DNA from: SKLM01 sp964575455 | GTDB lineage: Bacteria > Chloroflexota > Anaerolineae > B4-G1 | Direction: 5' to 3' | Assembly (NCBI GenBank): GCA_964575455.1 | Contig: CAZNRX010000002.1 | Span: forward strand, 77,878 to 141,877 | DNA length: 64,000 nt | Shown: piece after piece, positions 9,301 to 17,217 of the stretch | How positions within the stretch are numbered: the first letter of the stretch is position 1 | Layout: every line of letters starts with the position of its first letter | The notes under the pieces: generated by a model | Databases searched by the model: none | Told to the model about the DNA's origin: nothing | The model's input: only the letters and a program-made list of their open reading frames with translations | Made by a program: the position numbers and the translations under genes

Positions 9301-12080
9301 GAGACTGTGAAGCGGTGGCTGAGTATCAGATGGCTGCGAAGTTGGCCCAGGAGAGGCCGGGATGTGATGCCACTCCAGTGTATCATCTCCACCTTGCCGA
9401 GGCCCTGCACAGCGTCGGTGAGCGAATGGAGGCTACGGAGGCTCTGTCGAAGGCGATCAGCCTGGATCCAAGCGACGCTCAAGCTCACTATCGTCTGGGC
9501 GTGATGCTTGAGGAGGAGGGTGACCTTGAGAGAGCGCTTGCTGAGTATCGGGAAGCGTCGTCGATCCGCCCGGATCACGTCCGCTATCGTCACAGCATCG
9601 GCTCGGTTCTCTATCGTCTGGGGGATTACGGACAGGCCATAGAGGTCCTGCAGGAGGCATTGGCGCGCCCGCGCTCCCCCCGGGACGGCGGGGATGCCCA
9701 TGCCCCGTTGGGGCACGCCTACGCCTTGTTGGGGCGCGCTCATGCGGCGTTGGGTGAGCATCCCGAGGCCGTCAAAGCCTATCAGCGGGCGATTGCCTTG
9801 GCGCCAGAGGCCGCAGCTTACCATCGTGACCTGGGGTGTCTCTTCCAGGAGCTGGGCGACCGTGAGGCTGCTGCGGAATCCCTGCAGGAAGCGATCTCTC
9901 TCGATGAGAACGACGCCGAAGCGCATCAGGCGCTGGGCGAACTCTGGGAAGCGAGCGCAAAAGGGGACACGAAGGGCGCGAAAGATGGCGATGCCTCGGC
10001 TCTGGAAGCGGCGCTTTCCGAGTATCGTCAGGCGGCCGATCTGGCTCCCCATGCGGTGAGGAGTCTGCGGGCGTGTGGACGGGTTCTTCGCAAGCTCGGG
10101 CGCTATGAGGAGGCCGGGGAGGCCTTGGAGGAGGCTCTGAGGGTCGACCGAGAGCATGCAGCGTCGCACTATGAGCTAGGGCTCACGCTTGAGGCCCAGG
10201 ATCAGTGTGAGGCTGCGCGCTCGCACTACAAGGACGCCATTGCGTTGAGCCCCGACAGACCGGAGTATCGCGTCCGATTGGGCGCTGTCTGGCGGAAGAT
10301 CGGGCTAAGAGAGCGCGTGCTGCAGCAGGTGGGGGCGTCTGATAGGTGCGTCGCACCAACGGCAGGTGCAACGCACCGGGGTGAACGCGACCTCGACGAG
10401 GGGATTGCCTCTCTTCAGACGGCTGTGGAGCTGGGGGAGGAGTCACCAGCTCTCCATGCAGAGCTCGGCACACTTCTGTTCTTGCGCGGCCGCCTGGATG
10501 AGGCGGTGCCCAAGCTGCGCAGGGCGCTCGAAGCAGCGCCCGAGAACGCTTTCCCCCATCGGGCGTTGGGCATGGCCTATCGGGAAATCGGTGACTACGA
10601 GGGCAGCGTTCGGGAGCTGCGCATGGCGGAGAGCCTTGAGCCTGAGTCCGCTGAGACTCAGTATGAGCTGGCTCTCACGTTGGAGGGACACGAAGAGGAA
10701 CACGAAGGGCACGAAAGGGGACACAAAGGGCGCGAAGAAGGACACGAAAGAACCGAGGTCGGTGCTTCGAAGGGCGAGGCTTTGGAGGCTTTCAGGCGGG
10801 CGACGCATCTGGCTCCATCCTGTGCGATCTATCATTATGCCCTGGGCGAGAGGTTGCTGAGAAGCGGTCGCTATGATCAGGCTGAGGCCTCGCTGGAGGA
10901 GGCTTTGAAGCTAGAGCCTGGTGTTGCCTCCTGGTCCGCCACGCTGGGTGACGTGTACGCCGAGCAGAGCCGTTATGACGTCGCCCTGGAGCAGTATGAG
11001 CAGGCCTTGGAGTCGCAGCCGGAGGAGGTGGCCTACCTCCATCGAGCGGCTCTGGCCCACAATCACCTTGGGCGCGAGGGGCAGGGTGGTTGGCGTCGCA
11101 GCCGTGAGCTGCTGGAGCAGGCCGTGGCGCTGGATCCGGGCAACGCCGAGATCCTCTCCGATCTCGGTGACGTCTACTACCGTCAGGGCCAGTATCGCGA
11201 CGCTGAGGAGATGTACACCCGGGCGGCTCAGCTGGAGCCAGAGAATCCGTCCCACCTGCTTGATCTCGGCCAGGTGGCCATTGAGCAGGGCGAAACTGAC
11301 GAGGCCTTGAGCAAATTCAAGGAAGCTGTTGAGCGGGGCGAGGACTACACGCCAGCGTATGAGCGCATAGGCGCATTGTACGAGCGGAAGCAGCAGTGGG
11401 GCAAGTCTCTAGAGGCGTATCGCCAGGCGATAGCCCTACAGCCCGATCATGCTCTCTTCCATTTCAAGGTCGGCGGCATTCATAAGCACCTGGGCCAGTA
11501 CGAGGAGGCCGCTGAACAGCTGGAGAGGGCGGTCGAGCTGGATCCCACGATGACCGAGGGCTATGGCCAGTTGGGCGAGGCGTATGAGGCCCAACAGCGG
11601 TACGACGAAGCGATGCAGGCGTACGAACACGCGATTGTGATAGCTCCGCAGGAGGCGGCTCATCACGAACGCATGGGCAGGCTCTGTCGCAGGCTTGGGC
11701 ATCTGGACAAGGCCCTGGTCCACCTCCGCGAGCTGGTCGAGCTCGATCCGGAGGATCCGACAGCCTATTACGAGCTGGGTAAGGTCTATGAAGCCCGTGA
11801 GGCGTGTGACGATGCGCTGGAGGCCTACCTGGAGGCGTGCGAACGGGATGCCGGCGAGGCCGAATATCACTACAGCGCCGGCGTGATGTACAAGCATCTG
11901 AAGCGGTATCCGGAGGCTGCTGCCAAGCTGCGCAGGGCTATCAAGCTGCAGCCTGGTCACGCTGATGCTTACAAGCAGTGGGCTGCGGTGAGCGCTATGT
12001 CATTTATCTGGCGCGAACGTAGGGAGACGACGGGGGCAGGGAGCGGGGGAAGGGGTGGAGGTGCGTCGCACGCGGCTTAG
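6309..12080 (+). CDS. giant tetratricopeptide-repeat (TPR) protein
   Basis: A 1923-residue protein made almost entirely of 34-residue TPR units (of the kind YYELGKVYEAREACDDALEA), roughly forty to fifty of them. There is no signal peptide or TM, so it should be a cytoplasmic protein-binding solenoid. The start has GGAGA 5 bases upstream. TPR spacing is broken by in-frame inserts. One near residue 1345 comes from a GGTGC..GCACC repeat. One at about 1459-1485 (GHEEEHEGHERGHKGREEGH) is a translation of the CACGAAGG repeat, and another lies near 1218. The last ~20 residues also come from repeat DNA. It is followed by the caspase-fold protease gene, a TPR plus clan CD pairing that recalls separase and TPR-CHAT proteins. 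Confidence 0.93.
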   Translation: MIDIEKRESRVGHHHDLAVAHRESGSDKEAMAEYRSALHEADHLYARISLELGLVFQSRGSYEKALDAFERGLSRVPDEVSCLFAAGVTLNRLGRCEEALGKLEQALDHDVDRAAIYQEIGQAYGRRGWYSEALQALQQALELRSAQSPDRQAGSRAQAQRHLGARRAPLHRDTAAVLSKLGRREEAIAHLEQALELLPEEAAESPAGGLPTVYLTPGIAISAQIPESGAEVVPTQAAWQCELGALYEDAGRLREAVDAYREAVSLQPNHPVCNHYLGAAHRRLGEPRSTASTDEAVRYLRRAVELSPNQAEWRAELAEALAASERWKQALNEYRRAIEIDAEEALYHYGAGRVLHQLGDYGPALQELERATSLSPSHAASHHQIGLIHESQGRWEEALEQYQLACALAPDQSVYYRDLGVAHGRLRKRDGDGRYPKDGDYPRALEALRKAAHLEESADVYGQQGMVHEDYEAYDEALKAYRKAARLEPERGGAYRLRAGLVCQRLGRHEEALEFLTEACDLLPQDPTSHYHLGRSYDCLGRTDEALGAYRRAANLAPHEPVYRLELGRAAHRLGRLNEAQNETRRALQLHHDDAEIRAQLGAIADARGDRDEALAHYQRAAELGPDQARYAMKVAALYRRMGRCEEALEALEKGLRADPKDADLHNELGRLHQDQGDDERALKAYEEAVALQPGEPRYHRNRASALRKLGRVDEAASALRKAIQLDDESAAAYHQLGVVLALQVDRGHLQRKEEALEAFRTALKLSPERAEAYYDYGRYCQRLGDHGEAIKALKHALDPAGNEHGGRDDERASRSRLARGLEHQGHDATLERARHRDKRLRRSGWPEAYYHLGRSYQSRGDTEQALRNYRRAAELAPQEAAYARAIGLVYRKLGRIDDAISRLEEAVALRPEDASLRRELGDTFVARRWLPEALDQYQEAARLAPEDAVCHRSVGTTWRELGEPAKAIDSLERAVGVNPDDPEAHFELGRTYRRFGRDCEAVAEYQMAAKLAQERPGCDATPVYHLHLAEALHSVGERMEATEALSKAISLDPSDAQAHYRLGVMLEEEGDLERALAEYREASSIRPDHVRYRHSIGSVLYRLGDYGQAIEVLQEALARPRSPRDGGDAHAPLGHAYALLGRAHAALGEHPEAVKAYQRAIALAPEAAAYHRDLGCLFQELGDREAAAESLQEAISLDENDAEAHQALGELWEASAKGDTKGAKDGDASALEAALSEYRQAADLAPHAVRSLRACGRVLRKLGRYEEAGEALEEALRVDREHAASHYELGLTLEAQDQCEAARSHYKDAIALSPDRPEYRVRLGAVWRKIGLRERVLQQVGASDRCVAPTAGATHRGERDLDEGIASLQTAVELGEESPALHAELGTLLFLRGRLDEAVPKLRRALEAAPENAFPHRALGMAYREIGDYEGSVRELRMAESLEPESAETQYELALTLEGHEEEHEGHERGHKGREEGHERTEVGASKGEALEAFRRATHLAPSCAIYHYALGERLLRSGRYDQAEASLEEALKLEPGVASWSATLGDVYAEQSRYDVALEQYEQALESQPEEVAYLHRAALAHNHLGREGQGGWRRSRELLEQAVALDPGNAEILSDLGDVYYRQGQYRDAEEMYTRAAQLEPENPSHLLDLGQVAIEQGETDEALSKFKEAVERGEDYTPAYERIGALYERKQQWGKSLEAYRQAIALQPDHALFHFKVGGIHKHLGQYEEAAEQLERAVELDPTMTEGYGQLGEAYEAQQRYDEAMQAYEHAIVIAPQEAAHHERMGRLCRRLGHLDKALVHLRELVELDPEDPTAYYELGKVYEAREACDDALEAYLEACERDAGEAEYHYSAGVMYKHLKRYPEAAAKLRRAIKLQPGHADAYKQWAAVSAMSFIWRERRETTGAGSGGRGGGASHAA

Positions 12081-12112
12081 CTTCGCACGCTGGGCACGTG
12101 CAACGCACCGGT
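12058..12112. repeat. GTGCGTCGCAC / GCGGCTTAGCTTCGCACG repeat at the TPR gene end
   Basis: This segment combines a GGTGCGTCGCACG..GTGCAACGCACCGG palindrome with CGCACGCGGCTTAGCTTCGC. The latter also appears at 28538-28580 and, inverted and slightly diverged, at 26243-26270. The TAG in the repeat is the stop codon of the TPR gene. Confidence 0.65.
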
Positions 12113-12125
12113 GGGAGGTAAGGAT

Positions 12126-14288
12126 ATGTCGTCAGCGACCAGGTCGACCCAAGATCAGGGGGCGAAGGTGGTGCAGGAAGCGCAGATGGAGGTGGATCGT
12201 CTGATCGCCACGCTCGCCAGCGACGGGCCGACGGGGGACACGAAAGACAACGCGAAGGACACGAAGGACACGAGAGCGCCTGAGCACGCTGTGCAGGTGC
12301 CGTGGCCGGACGGCGCGTTTGAGAGCATAGAGCTTGGGAACACGAGGGACACGAACGGCGCGAAGGCACCCGAGGCGGATGAGCCTCGCCTGGCGAGCTC
12401 AGACACTGCGTTTGTGCATCTGATCATCTCCAGCAAACGAGCGCTGACGAGGAGATATGGCAGGCTTGGTTTTCAGCAGCTGGACAGCGATCTGCGCGAC
12501 CTCAAACAGGCGATCGAGGCTGGGAGTAGGCGGTCTGGGGGCGGACTGCACGTCGGAAGTGAAAGCCAACCCGGGAGTACACGGCACTCCGGGAGTACAC
12601 GGCACTCCTATGCTGATCTGGAGGTTATCGTAGCTTACGTCGATGATGAGGCGTCTATGGCCCGATTTGGGCTCCAGCCTGTGGATCCGACCAACCCATG
12701 GCAGGTAAAGAAGCTCGTGGACAGCCTGGATGCTCGGCTCGCTGAGCAAGGGGGGGAGGTCCGATACTTGCTGATCGTTGGCGGGGATGGGATCATCCCT
12801 TTTCATCGCTTGCCCAACCCGGTCGACGACCAGGATTCGGATGTCCCTTCTGACAATCCGTACGCCAGTCGGGATGCCAACTATCTGATACCGGAGCGAG
12901 CGGTTGGTAGGATGCCTGATGGTGAGAAGGATGGCGCCGGATTCCTCCATAACCTCATTCGGACCGCGGCGGAGGCCCATCGTCAGTATGGGAGCTCCAC
13001 CCAGGATAGCCCCCTCAGTGCGGCATCCAAGGGGTTGCTCAGTGTCTTGAGCGCAGTCCTTGACAGGATAAGACAGCCTGATAGGAACGGCCACGAGCTG
13101 GGGTATTCGGCCAGCATCTGGCGGAAGGCATCGCGTGCAGTTTTTCGCGTTATTGCTGATGATGTCGATGTGCAATTGAGGACGTGTCCGCCTCTGACGT
13201 ATGAGGGCTTCCAAGTCGTGGAATCGCCCCATCTCAGCTATTTCAACCTGCACGGTATTGAGGATGGGCCAAACTGGTACGGACAGCGGGATACTCTCTT
13301 CCCGGCTGACTACCCGCTCTTTCCATTGGCTCTGCGACCTCAGGATCCAGGCATCGATGAGCACGCCAACTCCGTGGTCTTCACCGAGGCTTGCTACGGG
13401 GCGAACATCCTGGGGAAGAGCGAGGGCGACTCGATTGCGCTGCGGTTGATGGGTGTGGGGGCGTTGGCCGTGGTCGGCTCGACTAAGGTCTCCTATGGCT
13501 CGATCGCTCCACCTCTGCTGAGTGCAGATCTCGTTGGTAAGCACTTCTGGGAGGGACTGCTGGTCGGGAGCAAGCGCCATGCCAAGGGGGTAGAGGACGC
13601 TCCTATGACGGTTGGCGAGGCCTTGCGACATGCCAAGGTGAGCCTGGCAAGCGAGATGCAGGAGCGAGAGGGCTACCTGGACGATGAGGATCAGAAGGCC
13701 CTTATTAGCTTCGTTCTGTATGGAGATCCTTCGCTGCCGATCACCTCGATTCACGTGGGGGCGGCGGTGAGCGCCTCGTCTGCTCGTCTCTGTTCTCCGA
13801 TCATCTGTTCGGACAGGGCGGGTGTCTATCTCGATGCGGTCACGCCGGGGCTAGACGCCACGTCTGTGCAGAAGGGTCTACCAGCGAAGCCTGCCTCGGA
13901 CGAGCTGGTGACCAGGGTGAAGGCTCGCATTGAGACGAGCCTGCCCCATATGTCGCACGCAAAGGTGCGAGCGAGGCCGTTGACGATGTGCACCGTCGTG
14001 TGCGAGGACGGCGACTGTTACCTGTTCGATGAGGGGAGGCGAAGGGGGACGGGGGGGCGTCGTGCTGTCAGCACCTTCGACGTGCCGCTCTCGCTCGAGC
14101 AGAAGGGCTTGAACCGGGAGGGAAGGGGCTGGGCTCTGACGCTGCAGAAGGACATTGCGGTTAGCGAGTACGAAGGGGACATGCGAGGCGGCGGGCGAGA
14201 TCGCCCAGGCCCCCACGCGCACCATCAGGTGGTCAAGGTGGTTGTGGACAAGAGTGGGCATATACTGAAGATGGCTGTATCGAAGTAG
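12126..14288 (+). CDS. intracellular clan CD (C25 gingipain/caspase-like) cysteine protease
   Basis: A 720-residue protein whose central region (about 170-550) looks like a peptidase C25 domain. It has strands LEVIVAYVD and YLLIVGGDGIIPFHRL, then His in NLHGIEDG (H376) and Cys in VFTEACYGANILG (C423), followed by VGSTKVSYG and ISFVLYGDPSLPI. The His-Cys spacing of 47 is caspase-like. There is no signal peptide, unlike secreted gingipains. GGAGGT precedes the ATG at 12126. The N-terminus carries CACGAAGG-derived residues (near 38-60 and 72-85) and the segment at 12573-12608 encodes palindrome-derived residues. The C-terminal ~120 residues resemble the separate 107-residue protein at 16187-16510. 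Substrate unknown; adjacent TPR and division genes are the best hints. Confidence 0.82.
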   Translation: MSSATRSTQDQGAKVVQEAQMEVDRLIATLASDGPTGDTKDNAKDTKDTRAPEHAVQVPWPDGAFESIELGNTRDTNGAKAPEADEPRLASSDTAFVHLIISSKRALTRRYGRLGFQQLDSDLRDLKQAIEAGSRRSGGGLHVGSESQPGSTRHSGSTRHSYADLEVIVAYVDDEASMARFGLQPVDPTNPWQVKKLVDSLDARLAEQGGEVRYLLIVGGDGIIPFHRLPNPVDDQDSDVPSDNPYASRDANYLIPERAVGRMPDGEKDGAGFLHNLIRTAAEAHRQYGSSTQDSPLSAASKGLLSVLSAVLDRIRQPDRNGHELGYSASIWRKASRAVFRVIADDVDVQLRTCPPLTYEGFQVVESPHLSYFNLHGIEDGPNWYGQRDTLFPADYPLFPLALRPQDPGIDEHANSVVFTEACYGANILGKSEGDSIALRLMGVGALAVVGSTKVSYGSIAPPLLSADLVGKHFWEGLLVGSKRHAKGVEDAPMTVGEALRHAKVSLASEMQEREGYLDDEDQKALISFVLYGDPSLPITSIHVGAAVSASSARLCSPIICSDRAGVYLDAVTPGLDATSVQKGLPAKPASDELVTRVKARIETSLPHMSHAKVRARPLTMCTVVCEDGDCYLFDEGRRRGTGGRRAVSTFDVPLSLEQKGLNREGRGWALTLQKDIAVSEYEGDMRGGGRDRPGPHAHHQVVKVVVDKSGHILKMAVSK

Positions 14289-14307
14289 GTGTGGGGCTCG
14301 AAAGACG

Positions 14308-14778
14308 ATGTTGATAGGTGAATTTCGCTGCAGCACTGACGGTGAGGGCCGCTTGATGATCCCCTCGGCGTTCCGTGACGACCTCGTCGAGGGCGCGACG
14401 GTGACGCGCGGCATCGAACGGTGTCTGTTGGTCTATCCTGCCACCGAGTGGCGGACGCTTGCAGAGAGGATACGGCGTCTGCCCCTGACTAATCAGTCTG
14501 CCCGTGCCTTCAATCGCTTCATCTTCTCGGGAGCTGCGGTCTGCCCATGCGGTCATACCGGGAAGACGAAGAGCGCGAAGGACGCGAATGAGTTGCCGAG
14601 CAGGCTGCCTTTGCCCGATCAGCTGCGCCGGTACGCGCACATTGAGGAGGAGGCCATCGTCGTCGGTCTTCTCTCTCACCTGGAAATATGGTCTCCCGAG
14701 CGGTGGCGGAGAGCCAAGTCCTCCTTCGTCGAAGAGGGCGTTGCTCTGGCGGAGGCGTTGAGTGAATCTGGGATCTAG
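14308..14778 (+). CDS. mraZ: MraZ transcriptional regulator with an in-frame repeat insert
   Basis: A 156-residue protein with the two SpoVT/AbrB-like halves of MraZ, the DNA-binding repressor that usually heads the division and cell-wall cluster. Half one shows CSTDGEGRLMIPSAFR, then VTRGIERCLLVYP and LPLTNQSARAFNRFIFSGAA. Half two shows RLPLPDQLRRYAHIEEEAIV and LSHLEIWSPERW. Between them, CGHTGKTKSAKDANEL, encoded by CACGAAGG-type repeat DNA, replaces the usual D-x-Q-G-R strand. It may fold poorly in half two or tolerate the loop. It stands 19 bases after the protease gene and 77 bases before ftsZ, with no mur or ftsL genes between. Confidence 0.88.
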   Translation: MLIGEFRCSTDGEGRLMIPSAFRDDLVEGATVTRGIERCLLVYPATEWRTLAERIRRLPLTNQSARAFNRFIFSGAAVCPCGHTGKTKSAKDANELPSRLPLPDQLRRYAHIEEEAIVVGLLSHLEIWSPERWRRAKSSFVEEGVALAEALSESGI

Positions 14779-14833
14779 AACACGAAGACACGAGAGACAC
14801 GAACTGGAAGCTGAAGAGCGCGAAGAGCACAGA
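14779..14833. repeat. CACGAAGG-type repeat cluster between mraZ and ftsZ
   Basis: AACACGAAGACACGAGAGAC and GAAGAGCGCGAAGAGCAC fill most of the 77-base gap. It ends before the ftsZ ribosome-binding site GGGGGAGG. The family recurs in frame in both neighbouring genes. Confidence 0.65.
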
Positions 14834-14855
14834 ATGGAGCAGGGGGAGGTCAATC

Positions 14856-16184
14856 ATGGGTGAAGTGATGAGGGGGATAGGCACCAAACACGAAGAACGC
14901 GAAATCTCGGGGCTGGGCGGCGTTCCTGAGCTTGTGAAAGGGTCGGGGCGGCAGGCAGCATCTGATAGGTGCCCCGCACGCACGGAACGTGCAGGGCACC
15001 GAGGTGGCGCATCCATCAAGGTGATCGGTTTGGGCGGTGCTGGCAGCAACGCGGTCGATCGGATGATTCAGGTGGGCATCCCGGAGGTCGACTTCATCGC
15101 TGCTAACACGGATGCCCAGGCGTTGACCAGATCGGAAGCGCCGTGTAAGATCGTGCTGGGCGAGAGGTTCGCCGGCGGCTTAGGAGCTGGCGGAGATCCC
15201 CTTGTCGGAACTGAGGCCGCTGAGCGGAGCCGGGAGAGGCTCTGCGAGGCGCTTCGTGGTGCTGACATGGTCTTCATCGCCGCGGGAATGGGAGGTGGCA
15301 CGGGCACGGGGGCCTCCCCCGTCGTGGCTCAAGTCGCCCGAGAACAGGATGCACTCACGATTGCGGTGGTCACGCGGCCCTTCTCGTTCGAGGGGAGCCG
15401 GCGCGAGGCAGTGGCTGAGGAGGGGATCAGGCATCTCCAGAAGGAGGTGGATACCCTGGTGGTCGTCTCCAACGATCGGCTGCTTGACGTGGTCAACCAA
15501 CGGGTCTCCCTGGACGTCGCCTTCCGCATCGCCGATGAGGTGCTGCGCCAGGGCATTCAAGGTATCTCTGAGCTGGTGACCCAGCCTGGGTTGATCAACC
15601 TCGACTTCGCCGACGTCAAGTCGATCATGGTCGGTCGCCCGGGAACCCGAAAGGCGCGAAAGGGATGTATGGGAGCGCTGGTATCCATCGGCTGTGGAGA
15701 GGGGAAGGACAAAGCGCTGGAGGCAGCCAGGATAGCGCTTGGCAGCCCACTCCTCGACGTTGCGTCGGTGAAGGGAAGCGATGGTCTGCTGGTCAACTTG
15801 ACGGGAGGCGAGGATCTCACCTTGGCGGAGGTAGACAGTGCCATGCAGATGATATCTGGTGCGGCGATGCCGCACGCCGAGATCCTCTTCGGGGCTGTCA
15901 TCGATCCGAAGATGGAGAATCGCGTTCAGATCACGCTGATCGCTACCGGCCTGGCGATTGACGACGAAAAGCACGGAGAGAGTGAACGGCCTGGGGACGG
16001 GCGCCGCGCCGGGAGTGAACGCCACTCCGGGAGTAACCACCACTCCCAGCATCCTCGAGCATCCACTCCAGTGCCGTTTGACTCGGCCGTGATGTTCGGC
16101 CCGGGCATGGGCCGCGAGAGAGGGCTGCTTGCGGAGGCTGTGCCGGCTTTCTTGCGCCAGAGAGAGGCTGGGAGGCAGGGCTGA
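14856..16184 (+). CDS. ftsZ: FtsZ, division tubulin, with repeat-derived inserts
   Basis: A 442-residue tubulin-family GTPase that should polymerise into the division ring. It carries IKVIGLGGAGSNAVDRM, NTDAQAL, the tubulin signature GGGTGTG (146-152), the T7 synergy loop NLDFADVKSIM (248-258) with both Asp residues, and a C-terminal membrane-anchor-binding peptide AVPAFLRQRE. Three anomalies match repeat DNA. One is an N-terminal extension of about 50 residues (positions 10-50). A second is an insert of about 10 residues (VGRPGTRKARK) just after the T7 loop. The third is GSERHSGSNHHS in the linker. The start ATG follows GGGGGAGG. The catalytic residues are intact, so it is probably active. 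Whether it is the only FtsZ of the cell cannot be told from this window. Confidence 0.93.
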   Translation: MGEVMRGIGTKHEEREISGLGGVPELVKGSGRQAASDRCPARTERAGHRGGASIKVIGLGGAGSNAVDRMIQVGIPEVDFIAANTDAQALTRSEAPCKIVLGERFAGGLGAGGDPLVGTEAAERSRERLCEALRGADMVFIAAGMGGGTGTGASPVVAQVAREQDALTIAVVTRPFSFEGSRREAVAEEGIRHLQKEVDTLVVVSNDRLLDVVNQRVSLDVAFRIADEVLRQGIQGISELVTQPGLINLDFADVKSIMVGRPGTRKARKGCMGALVSIGCGEGKDKALEAARIALGSPLLDVASVKGSDGLLVNLTGGEDLTLAEVDSAMQMISGAAMPHAEILFGAVIDPKMENRVQITLIATGLAIDDEKHGESERPGDGRRAGSERHSGSNHHSQHPRASTPVPFDSAVMFGPGMGRERGLLAEAVPAFLRQREAGRQG

Positions 16185-16186
16185 CA

Positions 16187-16510
16187 ATGGTTGAGATGGA
16201 GGATCGATACGTCGACAAGGCAAGGGAGCTGGTGCTTGAGAGGTTCCCGGAGATGGTTGGTGCCGAAACGTCTGTGAACACGAAGGGCGCAAGGAGCACG
16301 AAACGCGCGAAGGGGGCGCCTGGTCACCCTGGCTCTGCCCAGCGAGGTGGTTCGAGGCAGGCCGACCTCGCGGGCTCAGGGCCCTGCGGGCGGTATGTGA
16401 TCACTTTTGAAAAGGACGTCTGCCTGCCCGGAGGCCACAGCCTGAAGCGATTGGTGCGCGTCACGATGGATAGGTCTGGAGAGGTGGTCAGAATCACGTC
16501 TTCGAAGTAG
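16187..16510 (+). CDS. small protein homologous to the protease C-terminal domain
   Basis: A 107-residue protein starting two bases after ftsZ, behind GGAGGCAGGG. Its start (YVDKARELVLERFPEMVGAE) and end (RLVRVTMDRSGEVVRITSSK) line up with the protease tail (ELVTRVKARIETSLPHMSHA and QVVKVVVDKSGHILKMAVSK). I read it as a free copy of that domain. The middle (about 30-60) contains NTKGARSTKRAKGAPG, encoded by CACGAAGG-type repeat DNA. Function unknown. A shared module in the first and last parts of one operon suggests a docking domain or a decoy for the protease. It is the last gene of the run, and a convergent regulator follows. Confidence 0.7.
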   Translation: MVEMEDRYVDKARELVLERFPEMVGAETSVNTKGARSTKRAKGAPGHPGSAQRGGSRQADLAGSGPCGRYVITFEKDVCLPGGHSLKRLVRVTMDRSGEVVRITSSK

Positions 16511-16515
16511 CGTCG

Positions 16516-17217
16516 TCAGCCTTCGAAGCGGTATCCCATGCCGTGCTCCGTCAGGATGTAACGGGGGTTGCTTGGATCAGGTTCAATCTTCTGCCGCAGC
16601 CGCCAGATGTAAAGGCGCACGTACCCCTTCTCGTCGGTGTACTCGAAGCCCCAGACGTTTTCGAGGATCTGTTCGAAGCTCAGCAGTCGACCGCAATTCT
16701 GGATAAGGTAGAAGAGCAACTTCTGTTCTGTGGGCGTCAGGTCGACGATCTCGTCGTTGCGTCGTACCTCTGCCCGCTCGGTGTCGACCACGAGGTGATC
16801 GTCCGAGTAGGCCACCTTCTCCTCCTGGCCCGGCTGCGAGGATCGTGAGCGCCGCAGGACGGCCTCGATGCGGGCCTCAAGCTCTCGCATGCTGAAGGGC
16901 TTGGAGACGTAGTCGTCGGCGCCCAGCTTGAGCCCCTTGACCCGCTCGGTCTCCGCTCCGCGGGCTGTGAGCATGATGACGGGCAGGTCGGTCATCTCTC
17001 GGATGCGTCTCAACACCTCCCATCCGTCGATGCCGGGCATCATGACGTCGAGGCAGACCAGGTCAGGATGGGTTTCGTAGAGCTTGCGCAGGCCCTCGCT
17101 TCCCTTTTGAGCTTTGATGACGTGATAGCCGTGCCGGCCGAAGTAGAGCTCCAGGGCACGGAGAAGTCCTTCGTCATCGTCGACGATGAGCAGTTTCCGC
17201 TTAGTGTCGTCGCCCAA
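16516..17217 (-). CDS. OmpR/PhoB-family response regulator
   Basis: A receiver domain (LLIVDDDEGLLRALELYF, phosphoacceptor in LVCLDVMMPGIDG, T in VIMLTARG, K in DDYVSKPF) is joined to a winged-helix DNA-binding domain. The latter shows LTPTEQKLLFYLIQN, YVRLYIWRLRQKIEPDP and YILTEHGMGYRFEG. I use the TTG at 17217, which has GGGAG 7 bases upstream and gives the usual length of 233 residues. A GTG at 17292 is an alternative with no clear ribosome-binding site. It converges on the ftsZ operon with a 5-base gap and no obvious terminator. No kinase gene is directly adjacent, so the large kinase at 2.6 kb is a possible partner. Confidence 0.93.
   Translation of the reverse strand: MGDDTKRKLLIVDDDEGLLRALELYFGRHGYHVIKAQKGSEGLRKLYETHPDLVCLDVMMPGIDGWEVLRRIREMTDLPVIMLTARGAETERVKGLKLGADDYVSKPFSMRELEARIEAVLRRSRSSQPGQEEKVAYSDDHLVVDTERAEVRRNDEIVDLTPTEQKLLFYLIQNCGRLLSFEQILENVWGFEYTDEKGYVRLYIWRLRQKIEPDPSNPRYILTEHGMGYRFEG

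Noticed and set aside
12399..13754. Long minus-strand frame (451 codons) opposite the protease gene
   Set aside because: No family features; it mirrors conserved codons of the C25-like domain.
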